Shown one piece after another: positions 25,354-36,010 of a DNA stretch of 64,000 bases. The notes beneath the pieces are model-generated. The model made no database searches. It was not told where the DNA came from and was given only the letters and a program-made list of their open reading frames with translations. The position numbers were made by a program, and so were the translations under genes. The stretch comes from Chrysemys picta bellii. Its lineage: Eukaryota; Chordata; Testudines; Emydidae. The stretch's first letter is position 1; every line of letters starts with the position of its first letter. The DNA lies in assembly GCF_011386835.1 (NCBI RefSeq), contig NW_027052942.1, forward strand, positions 1 through 64,000, read 5' to 3'.

Positions 25354-25614
25354 ATGCCAGCTGAACAGCATTCAATGTACCATGCATTTACTGGTACAAT
25401 AGGAATTATTTTTGTGTTCTTTGTCCTGTCTTGTGGTGTTTGTCTTGTGGCCAAAATTGTTGGGTTTAATATTTTCATAAGACAGTCTAGTTCAAAATTA
25501 AATAGAAGGGTTAAATCAAAAAAGCAGATACTTGTTTTATTCAACTTGGAATACAAAAAGTGTTTGGATAAATCAGGAAAATGTGATATACTAAAGTCTA
25601 ATACAGTTGCTTAA
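25354..25614 (+). CDS. Unrecognised small membrane-type ORF in the ERV
   Basis: 86 codons. There is one strong hydrophobic segment (about residues 14-38, IGIIFVFFVLSCGVCLVAKI) followed by a lysine-rich tail. No family is recognised. It may be a fragment of a larger reading frame or chance; the flanking 24386-25353 and 25615-26290 hold no other recognisable domain. Confidence 0.3.
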   Translation: MPAEQHSMYHAFTGTIGIIFVFFVLSCGVCLVAKIVGFNIFIRQSSSKLNRRVKSKKQILVLFNLEYKKCLDKSGKCDILKSNTVA

Positions 25615-26314
25615 GTAAGAAAAAGAAACTTCATTGGCCAGATTTTTTTTAATTGAAAAAAATTGTTGTTAAAATTTGCATACCAACAGTCTTTGGAAGC
25701 AAGGACATGGAAGGTTAACCCACTCCCCATATTGCCCATGGGATCCTTCTGGCTACTTCAGATTTCTAGCCAGAGGGCTGGGGAGGGAGGAAAGCTATTG
25801 GACACCTGAGGTTGTACCAAGTGGACTCCTCAAAAGTGGGTGTGCTTGTCCTGGTTTGTTGCTCCAAAGCTCTGTAATAAAGTTATTTTACTGGAAGGGT
25901 GTACATGGCATACATTGAATAATAAGACTAATGTACTGTATAATGGCAATGTGTATGTGTTCATTGTTGGGAAAAGGTGTATGAGTGAAAAGTGGAAGTT
26001 TCCTTTGTAGGTTAAAAGAAGCCAAGAAGGGGAGAAGGAAAAAGAACAGAACGAGTTAACTGAGGAAAAATAGCTAGCAAGCTCAGTCCAAAGATAAGAT
26101 GCTGGCACCATCCAAGGACACTGCCCACAGCTAAGACTTGGCTGATAGCCAAGAAAAGGGGGGCCTGAATGTGCCCAAGCAACTATGAGATCTGCAAAAC
26201 ACTGCCAGGCATTAATGAAATGTGTTAGGTTTCTTTTCTCACAGATAAAAGAAGTGCTACCCAAAGACCCTAGCAGCCCTGCCATTCATTGAAACAAGGA
26301 GACTGAGTCTACGT

Positions 26315-26647
26315 AAAGTCCATCAACGAAAGACTGCTTTGGCTCCACACTGGAAAGGCCCTTTCCAAGTCCTGTTAACCACCACCACCACCACTGTGAA
26401 GTGCCAAGGACTACCTGCCTAGACCCATGCTTCTCACTGTAAAAAGACCCCTCCACCTCGGGAGGACTCTCCGACTGATGATAAGCCTATTTCTCCTTCT
26501 AGCTCTGCTGTGTCTTCTGGACAGCAGGAAAAAGAAAGAAAGAAAGAAAAAAGACAAGGTGAAGTGCTAGTAACCTCTCCCTTGTCCACTGACAGACCTA
26601 CTGTGCCTCTGGATTTTTCTAGAAGAAGCAAAACCATTACAGGGTGA
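26315..26647 (+). pseudogene. ERV pol, integrase C-terminus
   Basis: Encodes LAPHWKGPFQVLLTTTTTT (the GPY/F module of gammaretroviral integrase) and then HASHCKKTPPP. A TAG at 26420-26422 sits where tryptophan is expected, and a one-base frameshift precedes it near 26312. The frame then runs through a serine/lysine-rich tail to a TGA at 26645. Confidence 0.85.
26427..26570 (+). pseudogene. ERV env start (signal-peptide region)
   Basis: ATG in a different frame overlapping the end of pol, as in gammaretroviruses. It encodes a leucine-rich hydrophobic stretch (LMISLFLLLALLCLL) after a basic start, then a TAG after 47 codons. Most of the surface subunit that should follow is missing or unreadable up to 27187. 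Confidence 0.6.
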
Positions 26648-27187
26648 TGTGCTAGTAACCTCTCCCCTGTATGATGCTAAACCACACTGTTTCAGGAAAA
26701 GAGAAGAAGGAACACTTGCTTAATTGAAACCACAAAGTCCAGGGATTCCTGACTACAAGAGACATTAAGAACTGACCCTGGTGAAGAAACAAAGAATTAT
26801 ACACTGGCAGGAAGAAACTTGTGAAACCCATGCTTGGGAACGTGGTATTGATTGGATTTTGGGGTTTATTCTACAGGCTGCGCCCTGTGTTTTGGATAAG
26901 TCCTTCAGCATGTATTGCCCTCCCTAATTGGATTTTAAATAAGTACCAAAGGCACCTTGTTGCCATTGCCCCTGCCATCTCCTCCATTACACTATTACCC
27001 CTGTAACACATCCAAATACAGACAATGCCATATATTTGATAAAAACCAATGACTAAGGCCTTCACACTTTAGTGATTTATTTAAATATTGTTTGAAAAAA
27101 TATATTTTTAAGGTTCAGGATATCCCATATAAGCGAACAATTGAATGGATCAGTGGAGATAAAAGTATATGATATCACTACCAGTGA

Positions 27188-28462
27188 ACCCCAAGAATTT
27201 ATAATTGCTCACAGGGGGCTGCCATTAGATTAGCACAACAGAGGGCTTGGGTTATTTCCTCTAGAAAGAAGAGAGACTTGACCGGATCCCTTTGGGATGG
27301 GGCCAATAATGCAGCAGCAGTTTGGAATATTTTTAAGAACCAAGAACATGATGAGAAATTGGGGCAACTAGAGAAGGCCATTGGCCTTGTTTCTGGAGCA
27401 CAACTAACCCAGGTACAGGCTGGAGTTGATGAGTTACATGTTATTTCCGCCCTTAGTTCAATGACCCAGAAGTTGCTGACAGAGATGGTATTGAATATCA
27501 CTGAGGCTGGGAAGGCATTGCAGTGGGATCTAGCATGCTCAGAGATTCAGGATTTCTTGAATGACCAGCTAATGGCCATTTGGAATGATCTAGAGCATCA
27601 GGCTTGGCCCACTGCCCTTACAGACACATCAGGAGTACCATCTGATCTGTGGCCATGGAGACATACTTGGAAACTTTCTGGGTGGAAGTGCAGACATTCT
27701 CAGTGCTCCTTCCAAGTATATGGACCGGTTCAGGGGGTGTGGGCTCCCACATACCGAATCCTGCCGGGTCCATGGGGAGGATGCATGTGGGATTGGGTAA
27801 TTCACCGAGACATCTGGGAAATTAGACCTCCTGGTATGCCCAATCGATTTTTAGTCAGTGCTCCTGGGATTACATCTGACATTTGGATGGGGTTAGGGAG
27901 TCAATGGACATTTTGGCCGTTACAACCCCCACAGCTTCAGTGTATCCGTAAACTGAAGCCAGGAGAAGTTGTTACTCTTCATGACTACGTTTGCTGGGAG
28001 GGTAGGGGACAAGGAACTACCCTGACAGGACACTTATTTTTTTAAGCTAATGATAGCTGTGTGTATGTTAAAGCCACCACATTGCAAGACATACATTTTA
28101 ATCTCATTACCACTGCAGGCAATCATATTATTTACTGGCCTGCAGATAGAATTTTGCAAGTAGTCCTTAGGTTCCAGATACCCTTTAATTGGACTAGTTT
28201 AGTACCTGATCGATTTCAAAATTTGCTTTCACTGTTACCAGAGGTTCAGAAAATCTCTGAAGTACAAGGGCAAATTCACATGCTTCAAAATATGTATCAA
28301 GTTAAAAAGTATGCCTTTCAGACAGCTTATAGAGTATCCACCTTATGTACTAAGTATGATGTATTGTGTTATATGACTAAGATTGTACAACAACCCCATC
28401 ATATTATCGCTATGGGAATGTTATTGCTTGTGTTGTGCAGGAGTATGTTATTGTTGTTGTAA
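27188..28462 (+). pseudogene. ERV env, distal surface and transmembrane region
   Basis: One frame from just after a stop at 27185-27187. It has an NCS glycosylation-type site and a furin-type RKKR at 27263-27274, then about 255 codons of ectodomain to a TAA at 28043-28045. The same frame then reopens to 28462. I did not find a CX6CC motif or the usual class I immunosuppressive-domain motif, so the subunit type is unusual or divergent. It is broken and not expected to make a full product. Confidence 0.78.
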
Positions 28463-28595
28463 AGGACGTAATAATAGTAATACCTTTCACGTCCATGCTC
28501 ATCATGCATTGTCATTACATCCAATCAAAACCCCTAAGGTTGAAGCATCTGATGTAGAATCTGAATTCCGAGATTTAATGCAAATAGAGATTTGA
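28383..28595 (+). pseudogene. ERV env cytoplasmic tail, shifted frame
   Basis: A second frame overlapping the end of the previous one contains a cysteine-rich stretch (CYCLCCAGVCYCCCKG) and a hydrophilic tail ending LMQIEI, 24 bases before the purine tract. The membrane-anchor/tail region is therefore frameshifted near 28400. Confidence 0.6.
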
Positions 28596-28618
28596 AAATG
28601 TTTGTTGTACTAGTAGTA

Positions 28619-28631
28619 CAAAAGGGGGGGT
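28619..28631 (+). promoter_or_regulatory. Polypurine tract
   Basis: acaaaagggggg-type run immediately before the 3' LTR, the expected plus-strand primer. Confidence 0.88.
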
Positions 28632-29042
28632 TGTGGAAGCAGAGAAAGAACTGACAGGAAGGGGATGCAATGCATGACAGTTAGTTAGCAAGAGTTAGGC
28701 TAACTGTAACCCTAATAACGCGAGATTTGTAGAAGCGAGGAATGTGTGAGGCAAGTGGGAAAGAACTGTGTGAGAAGTTGCTGCGACCTTGTGTAGATAA
28801 TATGGAATGTAGACTAAGAGTCTACATTAGTGAGCAAAACAAGATATCAGAATGACCTATGTATAAACAAAATGCAACTGTTGCTCATTATTGTCTGTAA
28901 CAAAAGGTATAAATGCTTGCTGTAATTGTTTATCTGTTGAGAGACCTGCTTAGCTCTCTCCCTCTGCGCAATTGTGAGAGTTAATAAAGCATCTGACTTG
29001 CTATACCTAAACAAATAGTGAGAACTCTGTTTTTCTCCGACA
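28632..29042 (+). repeat. 3' LTR
   Basis: 411 bp, same sequence and ends as the 5' LTR. It is followed by the GAGG duplication and directly preceded by the purine tract. Confidence 0.95.
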
Positions 29043-29166
29043 GAGGTGTGCGGGGGGTGCTGGGCTGTGAGGGTGTGGAGGGCGCTGGGCAGTGGGGGGA
29101 GGTTTGTGTGTTTTGGGGTGCTAGGCAGTGGGGGCCTGTTGGGGGGTGCTGGGCAGTGAGGGAGAT
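29043..29166. mobile_element. G-rich host-element segment between ERV and CR1
   Basis: Repeats of gggtgctgggcagtg type. It is continuous in style with 21470-21556 on the left and 34057-34140 on the right, marking the element into which both larger elements inserted. Confidence 0.6.
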
Positions 29167-29578
29167 CTCATAGACTCATAGACTCTAAGGTCAGAAGGGA
29201 CCATTATGATCATCTAGTCTGACCTCCCGCATGATGCGGGCCACAAAACCTGACCCACCCACTCCTGGAAGAATTCTCTCCCTTGACTTAGCTGTTGAAC
29301 TCCCCAAATCATTATTTAAAGACTTCAAGTCGCTGAGAATCCTCCAGCAAGCGACCCCTGCCCCATGCTGCGGAGGAAGGTGAAAAACTTCCAGGGCCTC
29401 TACCAATCTACCCTGGAGGAAAATTCCTTCCTGACCCCAAATATGGCGATCAGCTGAACCCCGACCATGCGGGCAAGATTCTCTAGCCAGTCCTCCTGGA
29501 AAAGTTCTCTGTAGTAACTTTTAATATCCCATCATTGACCATTGTTATGGACCTATTGACTAAAATCACTGTATCCCA

Positions 29579-32430
29579 TCAAACCATCCCCTCCATAAAC
29601 TTATCAAGCTTAATCTTAAAGCCAGAGAGGTCTTTCGCCCCCACTGTTTCCCTTGGAAGGCTGTTCCAAAACTTCACCCCTCTGATGGTTAGAAACCGTC
29701 GTCTAATTTCAAGCCTAAACTTCCCGACGGCCAGTTTATATCCATTCGTTCTAGTGTCCACATTAGTACTGAGCTGAAATAATTCCTCTCCCTCCCTGGT
29801 ATTTATGCCTCTGATATATTTAAAGAGAGCAATCATATCCCCCCTCAGCCTTCTTTTGGTTAAGGTAAACAAACCGAGCTCCTCGAGTCTCCTTTCATAC
29901 GACAGATTTTCCATTCCTCGGATCATCCTAGTGGCCCTTCTTTGTACCCGTTCCAGTTTGATTTCATCCTTTTTAAACATGGGAGACCAGAACTGCACAC
30001 AGTACTCCAAATGAGGTCTCACCAGTGCCTTGTATAACGAAACCAGCACCTCCTTATCCCAACTAGAAATACCTCGCCTAATGCATCCCAAGACAGCATT
30101 AGCTTTTTTCATGGCCACGTCACATTGCCGACTCATAATCATACTGCGATCAACCAGGACTCCGAGGTCCTTCTCCTCTTCCGTTACATCCAACTGATGC
30201 GTCCCCAGCTTATAACTAAAATTCTTGTTAGTTATCCCTAAATGCATAACCTTACACTTCTCACTATTAAATTTCATCTTATTACTATTACTCCAGTTTA
30301 CAAGGTCATCCAAATCTCCCTGCAGGATATTCCGATCCTTCTCCGAATTGGCAATACCTCCCAACTTTGTGTCATCCACAAACTTTATCAGCCCACTCCT
30401 ACATTTGGTTCCGAGGTCAGTAATGAATAGATTAAATAAAATTGGACCCAAAACCGAACCTTGAGGAACTCCACTGGTAACCTCCCTCCAACCTGACAGT
30501 TCACCTTTTAGTACGACCCGCTGCAGTCTCCCCTTTAACCAGTTCCTTATCCACCTCTGGATTTTCATATCGATCCCCATCTTTTCCAATTTAACCAATA
30601 ATTCCTCATGCGGTACCGTATCAAACGCTTTACTGAAATCGAGGTATATTAGATCCACCGCATTTCCTTTATCTAAAAAATCTGTTACTTTCTCAAAGAA
30701 GGAGATCAGGTTGGTTTGGCACGATCTACCTTTCGGAAAACCGTGTTGTAATTTGTCCCAATTGGCATTGACCTCAAGGTCCTTAACTACTTTCTCCTTC
30801 AAAATTTTTTCCAAGACCTTGCATATTACAGATGTTAGACTAACAGGCCTGTAGTTATCCGGGTCACTTTTTTTCCCCTTCTTGAAAATAGGAACCACAT
30901 TAGCTATTCTCCAGTCAAACGGTACCATCCCCGAGTGTATGGATTCATTAAAAATTATCGCTAACGGGCTTGCAATTTCCCGCTTCAGTTCTTTTAATAT
31001 TCTCGGATGAAGATCATCCGGTCCGCCCGATTTAGTCCCGTTAAGCTGTTCGAGTTTGGCTTCTACCTCGGATACGGTAATGTCAATCCCCACTCCTTTA
31101 TTCCCATCCGTCTCGCTTCTACTATTCCTCAGCCTTTCATTAGCGTCATTAAATACCGATGCAAAATATTCATTTAGATATTGTGCCATGCCTAGATTAT
31201 CCTTAATCTCCACTCCATCTACAGTCTTAAGCGGTTCCACTTCTTCTTTCTTTGTTTTCTTCCTATTTATATGGCTATAAAAGCTCTTACTATTGGTTTT
31301 AATTCCCCTCGCAAGGTCCAACTCTACTCGGCTTTTTGCTTTTCTCACTCCATCTCTACATGCTCTGACCTCAATAAGGTAGGTTTCTTTGCTGATCCTC
31401 CCCTTTTCCACTCCCTGTACGCTTCCTGTTTTTTCTTAATGACCCCTCTGAGATGCTTGCTCATCCAGCTCGGTCTAAACCTCCTGCCTATGAACCGTTT
31501 TCCCTTTCTTGGGATACATGCCTCTGACAGCTCCTGCAACTTCAACTTGAAATAATCCCAGGCCCCTTCCACCTTTAGATCCCTAAATATGTTAGTCCAA
31601 TCCACTTCCCTAACCAGTCTCCTTAATTTATTAAAGTTAGCCCTTTTGAAATCGTAAACCTTAGTCTCCGATTTAATTCTGTTAATCTTTCCATTTAGTT
31701 CAAACTGAATTAGCTCATGATCACTTGAGCCAAGGTTATCCCCTACAACCATTTCCTCAACGAGGTCCTCACTACTCACCAGCACCAAATCTAAAATGGC
31801 ATCCCCCCTCGTCGGTTCAGCAACTACTTGATGAAGGAATTCATCAGCTATTATGTCTAGGAAAATCTGAGCCCTATTATTGTTACTAGCATTTGTTCCC
31901 CAATCTATATCTGGGAAGTTAAAGTCTCCCATGATTACACAGTTCCTATTAGTATTTACTTCCCTAAAAACGTTAATAAGTTCTCTGTCCATATCCAGGC
32001 TAGATCCCGGCGGTCTATAGCACACCCCAAGCACTATCCCAGGGGAGGCTCTAGTAGTTCTTTTACCCAATGTGAGTAATGCCCAGACAGACTCCGTCTT
32101 ATCCATTCCATTGCTTATTATTTCTTTACAGTTTACCTCATTATTGACATACAATGCTACTCCCCCACCTTTACCTTTGATCCGGTCTTTCCTAAACAGC
32201 ACATACCCTTCCATACCTGTACTCCAGTCATGACTACTGTTCCACCACGTTTCAGTTATTCCTACGATATCCGGTTTCATTTCTCGGACCAGGAGCTCCT
32301 CCAAAATTCCTCCATTTTGTTACCTAGGCTTCTCGCATTGGTGTATAAACATCTTAATTTATGCCTTTTGGCCTCTCTCACATTCGTTCTCCCATTTGAT
32401 ATGGACACCGTACTGCTAGTATGACCCACT
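29579..32430 (-). pseudogene. CR1 ORF2: endonuclease plus reverse transcriptase
   Basis: The minus-strand start region has LYTNARSLGNKMEEL, typical of CR1 ORF2. Next comes an AP-like endonuclease with GITETWW, GGGVALYV, MGDFNFPDIDW and SSDHELIQFEL, then an RT with KSGGPDDLHPRIL, SFFEKVTDFL, LDFSKAFDTVPH, GVPQGSVLGPILFNLFI and the FVDDTK catalytic box. It ends at a stop at 29579. Two frameshifts are seen: an extra T near 32310, just after the start region, and one near 31400 between the endonuclease and RT. No stop interrupts the RT frame of 610 codons. It would drive target-primed reverse transcription if intact. Confidence 0.93.
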
Positions 32431-32570
32431 AGTCTGGTATCCACCCCCCCTCCTTATGTCCAATCTCTTCCCCCTGGCTGTATCTGTTCTTATCTCATTG
32501 TCCTCCCTCTCAATGTTATAATCTGGTGTGGAGATTAACTGGACATCTCCCAACCGTCTCCCCCAAATTC

Positions 32571-33821
32571 CTAGTTTAAAGCTCTTTTGATGAGATGAGC
32601 CAGTCTCCCTCCCAGATGTCTATTTCCTTCCCTACTCAGGTGAAGTCTGTCCCGTGAGAACAGTTTTCTGTCCCCAAAAGCCTCCCAGTGGCCATACATC
32701 CCAAAGCCCTCTTTATAGCACCACTCCCTTCGCCAACTATTTGTCATCACAATCCTTTCACCCTTTTACTGCCCTTCTCTAGGAACAGGCAGAATCCCAC
32801 TGAAGATGATCTGAGCCTCGAATTCCTTAAGTGTCTTCCCCAGCCTGGCATAATCTCCCTTGATTCTCTCTAGCGAGAACCTAGCCGTATCATTTGTTCC
32901 TACGTGAAGGATGATCAAGGGGTTCTTACCTGCTCCTTTTAGGATCCTTTTCAGCCACAAGTCCACATCCCGTATCTTAGAGCCCGGGAGACAGCACACC
33001 CTTCTGTTCTCTGGGTCCGCCCTGGTTACAGGCCTGTCCAACCTCCTCAGTAAGGAGTCCCCAATCACATGCACTTGCCTTTGCCTGGTGGCAGTGCGAT
33101 CTACTAATCTATCCCCTGTTCCCTCTAGTTGCAACCCCTGTCCATTCCTATTTTCCCTTATAGTCCCCCTTACGTCATCCTGTATCCTCCCGGGGCCCAG
33201 AATTGGTGCTGTCTCCATCAACTCCTCCCCTCTTTCTATGGGACTAGCTGCTCATCTCTTTTTCCTCACCCTGCCCCCTTCAGTTACCACCTGCTGCACC
33301 CCTTCCTCGTTCTCCAAACACCCAAACCTGTTCCTGAGCTCTATTTCTCCTTCACTGGCCCTCCTTTTCCTTTGCCTGCTTCTCACAGTCACATGCTTCC
33401 ACTGCCCTTGTTCTCCCCCCGGCATTCCCCCCTCACAGGTCTTAGCCCCTGCTACCACCTGTGCCCCTGAGCATTCCCCTTCAGCCCCCACTTGCCTTTG
33501 CTCCATCAGGTGCTCGAACCCCCTTCTAAACTCTATCAAGGTATCTACCTGCATCTCCAAGCCTTGGATCTTTTCTTCCAGCAGTTCTATTAGGCGGCAT
33601 TTCATGCACACATACCTCTGTTCAGGTACCGCTGCTAGGACCATGTACATACCGCAGCTGCCGCATGCAATCATCTGCATTGTGTCACCTGCGGCTTGGC
33701 TCATGGCTGCTGTTGCCTGGGCCCACCTGCTCAGCTGTGCCCTCTGCACCTGGGGAAACACAGCACACAGGGCACCATGCCCTCTTGCCTCCCCTTCCAC
33801 CTCCTCCAATGGAACTCCCAC
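32571..33821 (-). pseudogene. CR1 ORF1: zinc-motif, coiled coil and esterase (SGNH) domain
   Basis: One frame with two in-frame stops. Part one (33821-33252) has CGSCGMYM then RYVCMKC (a CxxC...CxxC zinc pattern) and a coiled-coil-like ELLEEKIQGLEMQVDTL. After a TGA at 33252-33254 the same frame continues into VHVIGDSLLRRLD, ILHVGTNDTARFS and, past a TAA at 32766-32768, DRLHLSREGNRHLGG. These are the GDS, GTND and D-x-x-H blocks of an SGNH esterase as known in CR1 ORF1. It ends at a TAG at 32571. Confidence 0.85.
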
Positions 33822-34055
33822 TCAAACTCCCGTTAGCAGCCCTGTTCGCTGCCTCCTGTGCCGCTGCTCGCAGCTGTTGCCGCTGCCTGACTGGGTGGCC
33901 GCTTTTATAGGCCCTCTCCTCAGCCAAGCTCCGCATCCAAACAAGGCTCAGCTGCCCGCCCAGCACGCTGCCCCTACAGGCCTCTACACATACAAGCAAT
34001 ACAAAGACAGACGCAAATACAGGTACCTTCTCCTCCAATGGAACTCCCACTCAAA
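33802..34055 (-). promoter_or_regulatory. CR1 5' region bounded by a repeated 25-bp motif
   Basis: The motif tcctccaatggaactcccac (25 bp in all) occurs at 33802-33826 and 34031-34055. The about 229-bp unit between them carries a minus-strand cctataaaag box near 33900. It is a plausible internal promoter or 5'UTR unit of the LINE. Confidence 0.45.
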
Positions 34056-34056
34056 G

Positions 34057-34568
34057 ATCTGTGTGTGTCAGGGCACTGCGGGTCTGTGTGGGGCATTGCT
34101 TAGTTGTGGTGGTGGGGCTGTGGGGAAGGGCACTGGGAGGGAGGGAAAACCCATATAAATTGACACAAATTGCAAATTAAAACTTTTTAAATGTATAAGC
34201 ATTTTACTCACTTGGGCGCATTTGCCTCATGGCACACAAATTTGAACTCTGCTTCAAAAATTTGCACAGAAGAAATTTTTCTTTTACCTTAATTATACTA
34301 TCTTAGGAGCCCGCTATAACATAGTACCAAGGTTCAATACAAAGTCATATAAAAGTTATACAAAAATGCATAATGCAGAGAGTTATCTACAACTGCATTG
34401 ATTGACTGCTGTGTGCAGTAATATAGTGACCCCTGGACCTACAGGCTTCCACACACCGTCAGTGCCTTGTTAGTGTGCCATGCGCCGTGAGATATCTCTT
34501 CTCTTTGTGTGTGACTGTGAGTGTTTCCCTTGTGTGTGAATTTATTCAACAAAATCTTGAGCTTCATA
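34057..34568 (+). mobile_element. 5' leader of the BED-hAT element
   Basis: Continues the G-rich host sequence that is interrupted by the CR1 (compare 29043-29166), then becomes AT-rich up to the transposase ATG. No coding capacity was seen. Together with 21440-21556 and 29043-29166 it reads as one pre-existing element split by the ERV and the CR1. Confidence 0.5.
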
Positions 34569-34888
34569 ATGGATACCATGAGTGAAAAGAAAAAGAGAAA
34601 AACAGAATCAGAGCACAGAGTTTTCAACATTGAATGGACGAATAAATACTTATGTACTATTTCCAAAGACAAAATACTGTGCCTCGTGTGTCGCGAAACG
34701 TTAGTCGTTCTGAAAGAATACAATGTTCGGTGGCACTTTGAAACTAAGCAACTCAATCTCGCCAAATTGAGCCCAAATGAAAAAATAATTAAAGCAGCCA
34801 GTTTAGCGAAAAACCTTAGTAGAGAACAGCAAATTTTCAAGAAAGTGAGCACTGAGAACGATACAGTTACTAAAGTAAGCTTTAAAAC
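34569..34888 (+). pseudogene. hAT transposase N-terminal piece with BED-type zinc finger
   Basis: Open frame from ATG 34569 encoding a K/R-rich start, then YLCTISKDKILCLVCRETL with a downstream RWHFETKQ. This is the C-x2-C...H-x3-5-H/K pattern of the BED-like finger in GTF2IRD2/ZBED-type (Charlie group) transposases. It stops after about 107 residues where another hAT-like terminus (caggcctgcacaa) begins at about 34889. Its last 60 bp recur at the start of the piece at 36978. Confidence 0.83.
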
Positions 34889-35209
34889 AGGCCTGCACAA
34901 TTCGTAAAGCGGCGAGGGCCATATTACTCCAAAGAAAACAGCTGAGGGCCAAAACCCCCCGGCCCCGCAGAACCCCCCCCCCCCCAGCGTCACCCAGCCC
35001 CGCGGAAACAAACCCTCCTTCCCCAGCACCGCCCCGCCGAAACAGCTAAGGTTTGGGGGGGAGGGGTGTGTGATACTTTATTAAGAATTTTTCAATTAAA
35101 TCAAACAATTTTTAAAATTATTTTAATATTTTTATTAATCATGGAAAAATGAAAAACATCTGTTCCGTTGAAAGAAAACATTTGTACTTTTCATAATTAC
35201 CTTGCAAAT
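34889..35209. mobile_element. hAT-like terminus and 3' region
   Basis: Starts with caggcctgcacaa, the same terminus as at about 19996, followed by a purine-rich segment, a C10-plus homopolymer run at about 34975-34985, and AT-rich DNA. It appears to be the end of the element whose inverted C-terminal transposase follows. Confidence 0.5.
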
Positions 35210-35866
35210 TTATTGAGAAATATTACATCTCTTTTTGGCAACAAGCTTGTCGCATTCGGGGGTCATATTTGAAGTGGATATTTTCATAATGTCTTCCAAA
35301 TGGTCGTCAGTCAGAGAAGAATGTTGCTTGTTTTTATTCATGTTCATGATGGAAAATGTTTGTTCACATATGTAAGTGCGTCCAAAAATGCTGAATGTTT
35401 TCAGTGCAACTTCATTGTCCAGACTTTTGTAGAAGTGCCGCAAGCTGCTTTCTCTGTGCTTATTTCGGTAAACTGCCGAACACTGAAGTTCAATAACCTC
35501 CAACTGCAAATCTAGTGGCACTTCCTCTGGATCCACAGAAAAGGGATCTTCAATCAGCTTCAATTGGACGTCTTCTTCTTTAGACAAAGTAAGTCTTCTG
35601 TCAAATTCTTCAATCAAAAGAATGATGTGCTTTGCATATTTTTCTCCTAACTCGGCGTGTTTGTGCTGAGGGATACGCTGTGCACAAGTGGGAAAGTGAC
35701 ACATTTCACCTTTTGACAGCTGACTTCTGAAAAGTTTCAATTTCATTTTGAAAGCTTTCACTGCTGCACACATTTGAAAGATAAGTTGATTTTTTCCCTG
35801 AAGTTGAATGTTGAGATCATTCAGGTGTGCTGTAATATCACAAAAGAAACATTGGGACTGCGCCAC
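35210..35866 (-). pseudogene. hAT transposase C-terminal piece, inverted
   Basis: Minus-strand open frame of about 215 residues. It starts with the AHLNDLNIQLQGKNQL segment that ends the 36978-37966 piece, and continues through EELD-like acidic helices to TYICEQTFSIMNMNKNKQ, the hAT C-terminal dimerisation motif (CEQ-FS-MN). It then reaches a natural stop at NISQ. The frame is uninterrupted. It is in opposite orientation to the other two pieces and is joined at its 5' end directly to a LINE fragment at about 35848. Confidence 0.85.
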
Positions 35867-36010
35867 TCAGAGTGGGCAAAGCTGGAGGCTTTCCACATAA
35901 AATGCCAACGTTGTATATTGGGCATAGAGTGGAATGACTTCATTTGCAAAGCAGATGTTTATGGTCGCTCCGGTCTACAGACTACTGGGGCCATTGTCCG
36001 CAGACGCCGT
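35848..36010 (+). pseudogene. Non-LTR retrotransposon RT C-terminal fragment (copy 2)
   Basis: About 155 bp nearly identical to 19795-19949. It encodes KLEAFHIKCQRCILGIEW and then GAIVRRRR, the region after the RT domain found in RTE-like and related LINE ORFs. It is fused at its left edge to the inverted hAT piece. Confidence 0.75.

Larger units (their letters stand above)
21557..29042 (+). mobile_element. Endogenous retrovirus, class I-like, defective
   Basis: 7,486 bp. It has two 411-bp LTRs (TG...CA) that read identically by eye, a 4-bp GAGG target duplication (21553-21556 and 29043-29046), a proline-tRNA-type primer site and a polypurine tract. The interior keeps a short gag start, an integrase C-terminus and the distal part of env. 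Protease, RT, RNase H and most of the integrase are not recognisable. It is inserted in a G-rich hAT-like element. Confidence 0.95.
29167..34056 (-). mobile_element. Nearly full-length CR1 LINE
   Basis: About 4.9 kb. The minus-strand 3' end (plus 29167-29190) shows the CR1-type short tandem tail, two gtctatga units. ORF2 and ORF1 lie upstream. The 5' end at about 34056 is marked by a 25-bp motif (34031-34055) repeated at 33802-33826. Candidate 6-bp flanking duplication agatct. It lies within a G-rich hAT-like element. The low lesion count suggests a young copy. Confidence 0.9.

Noticed and set aside
27199..27501. Minus-strand 100-codon frame
   Set aside because: Shadow of the ERV env frame on the plus strand.
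32911..34158. Plus-strand open frame of 415 codons
   Set aside because: It lies antisense to CR1 ORF1 and its 5' region; the minus strand carries the recognisable zinc and esterase motifs.
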